DNA of 6,791 bases from Caldivirga sp. (GTDB lineage: Archaea; Thermoproteota; Thermoprotei; Thermoproteales; Thermocladiaceae). The notes below the pieces were generated by a model, which was not told where the DNA came from, did no database searches, and worked only from the letters and a program-made list of their open reading frames with translations. Below are positions 1-3,929 of this stretch, piece after piece (position 1 is the first letter of the stretch; every line of letters begins with the position of its first letter). The stretch is from assembly GCA_028275645.1 (NCBI GenBank), contig JAPWUH010000064.1, positions 1 through 6,791 of the forward strand, read 5' to 3'. A program made the translations under genes and the position numbers.

Positions 1-1
1 G

Positions 2-91
2 GTCGATTACCCACCCTTTTCACCAACCCAGGCACACCTTCCTCCTCTAGGTCAAAGAGGAGCAGGTGGAAATCAAATAATGGTAATGAGG
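2..91 (+). pseudogene. possible 5' remnant of the interrupted host gene
   Basis: Frame 2 is open from the window edge to a TGA at 110-112 and reads like ordinary protein (about 30 residues rich in Pro, Gly and Gln, beginning VDYPPFSP). It could be the part of the broken host gene upstream of the TnpB element, whose later parts are at 1437-1703 and 1856-1984. The frame of tnpB itself is also open back to the window edge, so openness alone proves little. Nothing in the sequence fixes where host DNA ends and the element begins; the right limit given is approximate. No function is recognised. Confidence 0.22.
42..62 (+). repeat. hairpin upstream of tnpB, candidate element left end
   Basis: A perfect 7-bp inverted repeat, CTCCTCT (42-48) and AGAGGAG (56-62), encloses a 7-base loop and ends 31 bp before the tnpB start. 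IS200/IS605 elements carry a sub-terminal hairpin at their left end that the TnpA transposase recognises, so position and form suit a left end. The sequence does not resemble the CCTCGCC-type hairpin of the mini-element at 1706-1725, so the assignment is tentative. It could instead be a chance hairpin in host DNA. Confidence 0.35.
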
Positions 92-93
92 AA

Positions 94-1485
94 ATGCGCA
101 CGGTTAGATTGAGGTTGTTGCCGAACGGTGCCCAGGAGCGTAAGTTGCGAAGAATCGCCGATGCCACTGCCAAATTATGGAATGAGCTTAATTACGCTAG
201 GCTTACGCAGTTTAGGGCAAGTGGCAAGATAGACTTCAAGGGGACTGGGCGTGAACTCTACCACAAGTACAAGGATAAGCTAGGCGTGAATGCTGGCCAA
301 GTCATTAACCTAAACAATGATTCATGGAGATCCTTTAAAACACTACTCAGGCTTTACAAGCAAGGTAGGTTACCTAAATTCATGAATAAGCCTTCGCCGC
401 CAGGCTTCTGGAAGGACAGGCTACTAGGCAGGAGGAAGCTAGTAATCCTGGTTAGGAATGATAGGTATTATCTAGAGCCTATTAATGGTGGTGAAGGCTA
501 CATAATGCTTAAGGATTGGGGTTTGAAAATAAAGTACGCTGGGAAGATAAAGTGGGCTGGTAGGCAAGGCATGCTTGTAATCAAGCTTGAAGGCAATAGG
601 TGGTTCGCCTATGTACCAATAAGCATTGGTGAGAAGCCGGCGAAGAGCAACCCAAAGGGTTACGTTAAGGGCATTTACGAGAAGATACAAATCGAGGAGC
701 CTAAGGGTAGTAATAAGGCTTTCATTGACGTTGGCTTGAATAACTTGTTTGCCGTTGTTTTTAATCATACCGATACTGCCATTTTAATCAAGGGCTCAAC
801 CATTAAAGCCGAGTACTATTACTGGAAGCGTGAAACCAAGACCTACCAGGCAATAAGAGACTGGTTGAGGAATCGTGGCTTCAATGCATGGCGCAAGTAC
901 CACGCATACTACCTACACGCTGAATACAAGCAGCACGAAAGGCTTAGGCACTATTACCGTACGGCAATTAGGTTCCTGGCGAGGATAATGCATGAAATGG
1001 AAGTCAACGAGGTGTTTGTTGGTTACCCATACCTAGTGAGCCAGGGCAATGGTAACGAGTACAACACGAACATCTGGTGGTTCAGCAAGGTTATTAATTG
1101 GCTTGGTGATGTGCTTGAGGAGTATGGCATTAAACTCAATGTAGTAAATGAGTATGGGACTAGTAGGCAATGCTCAATATGCAATATGAAGCATGAAAAC
1201 GGTAGAGTGAAGCGTGGGTTATACGTATGCCCAGTAACAAGCATTAAAATCAATGCTGATTTAAACGCAGCAAGAAACATAGCAAAGAAGGCAGGCTACG
1301 AAGCACCAATACCAAAGAAGATACTGAGCTACATAGTAACAACCAATGGTGTAAAACCATTAACCCCCAAAGAGGGGGTAACAACCAAGACCCCCACAAT
1401 GAAAACCCCGCCCCCAAAGGGCGAGGAGGGGGTCATATGCCCTTCGATGATTACGTTAATGAATGTGGTGTTTCAGGCCTATTAA
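94..1485 (+). CDS. tnpB: TnpB, RNA-guided nuclease of IS200/IS605 family, atypical active site
   Basis: TnpB proteins use an RNA made from the element's right end to cut matching DNA and help the element persist. The N-terminus (MRTVRLRLLPNGAQERKLRR) is the usual opening of the family and supports the ATG at 94. The RuvC domain shows the first Asp in FIDVGLNN (D212) and the third in NADLNAARN (D389). The second acidic residue, normally the Glu of a VEDL-like motif, aligns with Gly310 in VFVGYPY; Glu353 in VVNEYGTS, 43 residues later, may replace it. The zinc ribbon has C360, C363 and C379, but T382 occupies the usual fourth cysteine position. At 463 residues it is longer than the usual about 400: residues from about 418 are encoded by the guide-RNA region, and the last 17 or so come from flanking host DNA, because there is no stop inside the element. 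Family assignment is secure; activity is uncertain. Confidence 0.92.
   Translation: MRTVRLRLLPNGAQERKLRRIADATAKLWNELNYARLTQFRASGKIDFKGTGRELYHKYKDKLGVNAGQVINLNNDSWRSFKTLLRLYKQGRLPKFMNKPSPPGFWKDRLLGRRKLVILVRNDRYYLEPINGGEGYIMLKDWGLKIKYAGKIKWAGRQGMLVIKLEGNRWFAYVPISIGEKPAKSNPKGYVKGIYEKIQIEEPKGSNKAFIDVGLNNLFAVVFNHTDTAILIKGSTIKAEYYYWKRETKTYQAIRDWLRNRGFNAWRKYHAYYLHAEYKQHERLRHYYRTAIRFLARIMHEMEVNEVFVGYPYLVSQGNGNEYNTNIWWFSKVINWLGDVLEEYGIKLNVVNEYGTSRQCSICNMKHENGRVKRGLYVCPVTSIKINADLNAARNIAKKAGYEAPIPKKILSYIVTTNGVKPLTPKEGVTTKTPTMKTPPPKGEEGVICPSMITLMNVVFQAY
1345..1434 (+). ncRNA. reRNA/omegaRNA scaffold in the tnpB 3' end and right end
   Basis: Three successive hairpins overlap the last codons of tnpB. The first is AATGGT (1345-1350) with ACCATT (1356-1361). 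The second is ACCCCC (1363-1368) with GGGGGT (1374-1379). The third is a two-part stem: outer GACCCCC (1389-1395) with GGGGGTC (1428-1434), and inner CCCCGCCC (1406-1413) with GGGCGAGG (1419-1426), with one mismatch. Known TnpB guide RNAs come from exactly this place, with the scaffold ending at the right end and the next roughly 16-20 bases of flanking DNA acting as guide; here that would be from about 1435 (TATGCCCTTCGATG...). The second hairpin, its linker and the two-part stem recur at 1783-1852. The 5' limit of the RNA is not visible and may be further upstream. Confidence 0.72.
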
Positions 1486-1703
1486 ACTCAATGGGTATTC
1501 CAGCGGTAACAGAGGAATACACGAAGGATGGCATCTTTAATTGGTATGCACTCTTCCGTGAACAATACGTAACAACTGGTATTTGGGATGCTCAAAGTGT
1601 TGAGGATTGGTGCAGTGGCTTCATAAACAGGGTAAGCCCCATGCTATTAAACATTAGGCATGCGAATCCAAGCTACTACAAGCCTAGGATTATGATAATG
1701 GCA
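1437..1703 (+). pseudogene. interrupted host gene of unknown function, middle fragment
   Basis: An open frame of about 89 codons starts at the edge of the TnpB right end and reads like a normal soluble protein (many Tyr, Trp and Asn; for example NWYALFREQY). The ATG at 1437 overlaps the element boundary, so it is probably an internal codon of a longer gene and not the true start; the last 49 bases of tnpB also overlap it in another frame. The same frame runs on to a stop at 1800-1802, but from about 1704 it is reading through an inserted hairpin-rich element, so those last 30-odd residues are not native. The native continuation is at 1856-1984. I do not recognise the family. Confidence 0.6.
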
Positions 1704-1855
1704 AACCTCGCCATTTATGGCGGGGTCATCCCACTACGTGAGAATTTGGCGTTAGGTTTATTCTCCGCTGGGTTTTTAGTAGCCCCGACGAAAGCGGGGT
1801 AACCTCCAAGACCCCAAGAAACCCCCACCCCTAAAAGGGCGGGGAAGGGGTCAGA
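1704..1855 (+). ncRNA. orphan omegaRNA-like mini-element (tnpB-less)
   Basis: This stretch splits a coding frame and has a dense set of helices. CCTCGCC (1706-1712) pairs with GGCGGGG (1719-1725). CTAC (1734-1737) pairs with GTAG (1779-1782), around GAGAAT (1740-1745) with ATTCTC (1760-1765). CCCCG (1783-1787) pairs with CGGGG (1795-1799), capped by a possible C-GAAA-G tetraloop. Finally a two-part stem has outer GACCCC (1810-1815) with GGGGTC (1847-1852) and inner CCCCACCC (1823-1830) with GGGCGGGG (1837-1844). The segment 1795-1815 matches 1374-1394 of the tnpB element at 18 of 21 positions, and the final stem has the same layout. It thus has a left-end-like hairpin and a right end but no room for tnpB: a MITE-like derivative or stand-alone guide RNA. 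Ends could slide a few bases, but 152 bp restores the host frame. Confidence 0.66.
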
Positions 1856-1984
1856 ACTTGGATATACTGGGATGTTAACGATGGAAGTGGTGAATTATAC
1901 AGGGCATTAACAGCATTAACATCAAACGGATTAGCCAACTCAATCACCTGCATAAGGGAGTATTGGCCTAGGGCACATGGTTAG
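1856..1984 (+). pseudogene. interrupted host gene of unknown function, C-terminal fragment
   Basis: Directly after the right end of the mini-element, frame 2 is open for 42 codons, starting TWIYWDVNDG and ending at TAG 1982-1984. The upstream fragment is in frame 0, and deleting the 152-bp insert puts both in one frame (joining near MIMA-TWIYWD). The residue style (Trp, Tyr, Asn, Leu) matches the fragment at 1437-1703, which supports a single former gene. The reading frame itself shows no other damage. The promoter of the next gene begins just after the stop. Family unknown. Confidence 0.55.
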
Positions 1985-2010
1985 GTTTATAAATTAATGT
2001 ATCCAGGTAC

Positions 2011-2023
2011 AATGCTTATAAAC
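2011..2023 (+). promoter_or_regulatory. BRE/TATA promoter of the GH130 gene
   Basis: CTTATAAAC (2015-2023), preceded by purine-rich ACAATG, fits an archaeal BRE plus TATA box. Its centre lies 33 bp before the ATG at 2052, so transcription would start near 2045 and the leader would be only about 6 bases. This agrees with the lack of a Shine-Dalgarno sequence before the ATG. A second TATA-like run, GTTTATAAATT at 1985-1995, is too far upstream for a near-leaderless transcript but could serve a longer one. Confidence 0.6.
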
Positions 2024-2051
2024 TAAATACCGATGTAAATTTTGAAGCACC

Positions 2052-3101
2052 ATGAGTAATGTGGTTGATAGGCTGTATGGTAAGGTTAGGGAATTGCTTA
2101 ATGGGGGTAGGGGTATTAGGCGTAATGTAATTGAGCATGCCTTTAAGAGGACCCTATTAATAACACCAGGTGATGTTAATATTGTTAATTACCCACGTAA
2201 ACCTGTGGAGGTTTTTAACCCTGCCGCCGTGCTTAAGGGTGATGAGTTACTAATATTCCCTAGGGTCATATTTGACTACCTAAACTACATCTCAAGTATA
2301 GGTTTGATTAGACTTAAGGTTAGTGACGTCGTTAATGGTGGTGTGGCTAGGCCTATTGAGGCTAAGGTGATAATGTGGCCTAGGGAGCTTTGGGAGTTTA
2401 GGGGTTGCGAAGACCCAAGGGTTATTAGGCATGGTAACCAATACTTAATGCTGTACACAGGTTGGGGGTACTACATGGCCAACAATGAGTTGAAGCCAAG
2501 GGCCCACCAAGCCTTCGCCGTACTTGATGAGGAGTTGAATACGGTTAGGAGGGGTTACTTCAGAATTAAGGCTAAGAACAATGACTTTTACACTCCCGAT
2601 TGGTGGAAGGACTCAGCCTTCATTGAGGTTAGGGGGAATTCAGCGTCAATGTTAACTAGGCCTAATATTAATGGTATTGAAGTTGGCTGGTTCAGTGAGG
2701 CTGACCTAGGTGAGTTAACTATTAGTGAGGACTCCATGAAGCCCATCCTGCCCTTCGAGGATTTTGAATTCAAGGTTGGTTGGTCAACCAACACCGTTAA
2801 GCTATCCCCAAATGAGTACATTGTTGGTTGGCATGGTGTAGTTAAGGAGGATTACTCCTACAGGAATGGGTTAGCCATAGTTAACGGTGATGGTGACCTA
2901 CTCGCCATAAGCAACTACCTACTGGCGCCGAGTGGTATTGAGGAGGAGTATGGGGATAGGCCCAGGGTCATATTTGGCGATGGCCTGGTTAAGTGGGGTG
3001 AGTGGTTGATTTGGGTTGGCGGTGTGAGTGACTATGCAATTGGTGTATACGTCGCTAACGTGGATACCACCCTAAGCAAGTTAAGGTGGCTGAGGGGTTA
3101 A
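2052..3101 (+). CDS. GH130 family glycoside phosphorylase or hydrolase (beta-mannoside type)
   Basis: The protein (349 residues) follows the GH130 five-bladed beta-propeller pattern: FNPAAV (55-60), GCEDPRV (118-124), LMLYTGWG (132-139), WKDSAFIEV...LTRP (185-204), KVGWSTNTV (241-249), GWHGV (259-263), YRNGLAIVNGDGDLLA (270-285), RPRVIFGDGLV (303-313) and GGVSDYAIGVYVA (323-335). In this family the Asp of the EDPR motif (D121 here) is the proposed proton donor. Most characterised members cleave beta-mannosides with phosphate, releasing mannose 1-phosphate; some are plain hydrolases, and I cannot tell which applies. No signal peptide is seen, so it should be cytosolic. The length is normal. 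The ATG at 2052 fits the promoter 33 bp upstream. It converges with the regulator gene, whose stop is 13 bp away. The nearby secreted binding protein suggests it acts on an imported oligosaccharide. A GH43-like relative is the main alternative. Confidence 0.8.
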   Translation: MSNVVDRLYGKVRELLNGGRGIRRNVIEHAFKRTLLITPGDVNIVNYPRKPVEVFNPAAVLKGDELLIFPRVIFDYLNYISSIGLIRLKVSDVVNGGVARPIEAKVIMWPRELWEFRGCEDPRVIRHGNQYLMLYTGWGYYMANNELKPRAHQAFAVLDEELNTVRRGYFRIKAKNNDFYTPDWWKDSAFIEVRGNSASMLTRPNINGIEVGWFSEADLGELTISEDSMKPILPFEDFEFKVGWSTNTVKLSPNEYIVGWHGVVKEDYSYRNGLAIVNGDGDLLAISNYLLAPSGIEEEYGDRPRVIFGDGLVKWGEWLIWVGGVSDYAIGVYVANVDTTLSKLRWLRG

Positions 3102-3114
3102 GAAACAGTTAATC

Positions 3115-3792
3115 TTAGGGAGAGTCGTTGAGGTAGGCCTTCACGATCTTCCTCACAGCGCTTCTTATGTGGTGGTTCGCCGTTGCCTTACCCACACCCA
3201 GGGCTCTGGCTACGTCGCTTAGATTTGCAGTCTTCACTTCACTGAAGTAACCCAACCTGTAGGCCACCTTAAGCGCCTTAACCTCACTCTCCGTTAACAC
3301 GCCTAGCGCATTACCCCCTCTAAACAATGGCTCCCTACGCCTAGCCACCTTAATAGGTTCACACTTAATAAGCTCAACACTGCCTCGCCTCTTCAGCTCA
3401 CTGCAAGTCTCCTCAGCATCCTTCTCATCCAGGAAGTAGGCCCTAAACCACTTAAACCCACCCATAACCCTGGACTCGGCCAGTATACCATCATTGGAGG
3501 TTATGATGTACTTCAAGACACCACCAATGGGTGCCAGGTAAATAACCTCGGCGTAGTTCCTTGAAACCCTATTAACGTGAAGTACCTTAAACACGTTACC
3601 ACCAGTCCTAAAGGAGCTTAGGAAGCCGCCGAGTGCAGTTGAGTGTAGGCTATGAATGCCGATAACCTCAAGACTAAGTTCACCGTGATTAACGGGGTGT
3701 GAGTATAAGCCATTAACACAAACCCCATTGAACCCATGCGTTAGGGCGCTCCAATCACCAAGGTGCCTAACATTAATACTGAGGCCGAGCAC
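3115..3792 (-). CDS. HTH_10 (bacterio-opsin activator type) transcriptional regulator
   Basis: The C-terminus is an HTH_10 DNA-binding domain: LTESEVKALKVAYRLGYF (166-183) followed by the helix-turn-helix LSDVARALGVGKATANHHIR (191-210) and a basic tail. The family's usual proline-arginine after GYF is replaced by SEVK. The N-terminal about 150 residues resemble the poorly conserved sensor-like part common in archaeal members; I see no identifiable ligand motif, though C25, C130 and C144 are present. The GTG start at 3792 is chosen because a TATA box centred 27-28 bp upstream would place the transcript start on this codon (leaderless). The gene is divergent from the solute-binding protein gene across 137 bp and converges with the GH130 gene with only 13 bp between stops, so control of either neighbour and of itself is plausible but inferred. 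Such proteins act as cytosolic DNA-binding activators or repressors. Confidence 0.8.
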   Translation of the reverse strand: MLGLSINVRHLGDWSALTHGFNGVCVNGLYSHPVNHGELSLEVIGIHSLHSTALGGFLSSFRTGGNVFKVLHVNRVSRNYAEVIYLAPIGGVLKYIITSNDGILAESRVMGGFKWFRAYFLDEKDAEETCSELKRRGSVELIKCEPIKVARRREPLFRGGNALGVLTESEVKALKVAYRLGYFSEVKTANLSDVARALGVGKATANHHIRSAVRKIVKAYLNDSP

Positions 3793-3814
3793 GGGGTTAA
3801 GGCGTTTAGAGCAT

Positions 3815-3830
3815 CTATATTAAGTTTATT
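3815..3830 (-). promoter_or_regulatory. BRE/TATA promoter of the HTH_10 regulator
   Basis: On the minus strand AATAAACTTAATATAG (3830 down to 3815) holds a purine/A-rich BRE followed by the TATA-like CTTAATATAG. Its centre is 27-28 bp from the first base of the GTG codon at 3792, the spacing expected between TATA box and start site in archaea, so the mRNA should be leaderless. Confidence 0.6.
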
Positions 3831-3870
3831 CTAACACCAGATCTTAACCACTTTAAATCAGCGCATATTT

Positions 3871-3882
3871 TACATAGATGTA
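3871..3882. promoter_or_regulatory. inverted repeat, candidate operator between divergent genes
   Basis: TACAT-AG-ATGTA is a perfect 5-2-5 inverted repeat in the 137-bp region between the regulator and the binding-protein gene. It lies about 20 bp upstream of the TATA box of the rightward gene and 40 bp upstream of that of the leftward gene. HTH_10 regulators commonly act on adjacent genes, so this is a candidate binding site. It is short enough to arise by chance in AT-rich DNA. The remaining intergenic DNA also contains CTTTAAATC (3851-3859), a possible extra TATA box. Confidence 0.3.
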
Positions 3883-3896
3883 TTGAACAGGTATTA

Positions 3897-3912
3897 TGAA
3901 AAGCTTAAATAG
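3897..3912 (+). promoter_or_regulatory. BRE/TATA promoter of the solute-binding protein gene
   Basis: TGAAAAGCTTAAATAG contains an A-rich BRE (GAAAAG) and the TATA box CTTAAATAG. The centre is about 28 bp before the ATG at 3936 and 22 bp before the ATG at 3930. By analogy with the leaderless regulator promoter nearby, this favours 3936 as the true start. A second AT-rich run, TATAAAAAG at 3914-3922, would place the start site inside the coding region and is less likely to be the TATA box. Confidence 0.6.
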
Positions 3913-3929
3913 ATATAAAAAGCATAGGG

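Larger units (their letters stand above)
42..1434 (+). mobile_element. IS200/IS605-type element carrying only tnpB
   Basis: The unit consists of a candidate left-end hairpin, tnpB, and a strong right-end double hairpin at 1389-1434. No tnpA transposase gene is visible, so if mobile it would depend on a TnpA elsewhere, as is common for tnpB-only elements. The right boundary is supported by homology with the end of the mini-element at 1855 and the remnant at 6452: all share the run GGGGTCA after the last hairpin, and host-like coding sequence begins immediately after. The left boundary is a guess based only on the hairpin at 42-62; the element may begin further upstream or closer to position 90. 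Confidence 0.55.

Noticed and set aside
472..1280. Minus-strand open frames within tnpB (472-768 and 1023-1280)
   Set aside because: They lie wholly inside a well-supported gene, show no recognisable domain and have no promoter; they are shadows.
1363..1434. Repeated GC-rich hairpins as a CRISPR array or as plain rho-independent terminators
   Set aside because: There are no regularly spaced identical repeats with spacers, and no T tract follows the stems; position and homology fit TnpB element right ends.
1704..1802. C-terminal 30-odd residues of the open frame starting at 1437 taken as native protein
   Set aside because: These codons read through the hairpins of the mini-element; the native continuation resumes at 1856 in another frame.
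2588..2821. Minus-strand open frame inside the GH130 gene
   Set aside because: It overlaps conserved GH130 motifs on the plus strand and has no features of its own.
94..3101. TnpB acting as a TldR-type repressor of the nearby sugar genes
   Set aside because: Kept only as a possibility within the active-site finding: the predicted guide (from about 1435) is simply flanking host-gene sequence, and I see no match to the promoters at 2015, 3815 or 3904.
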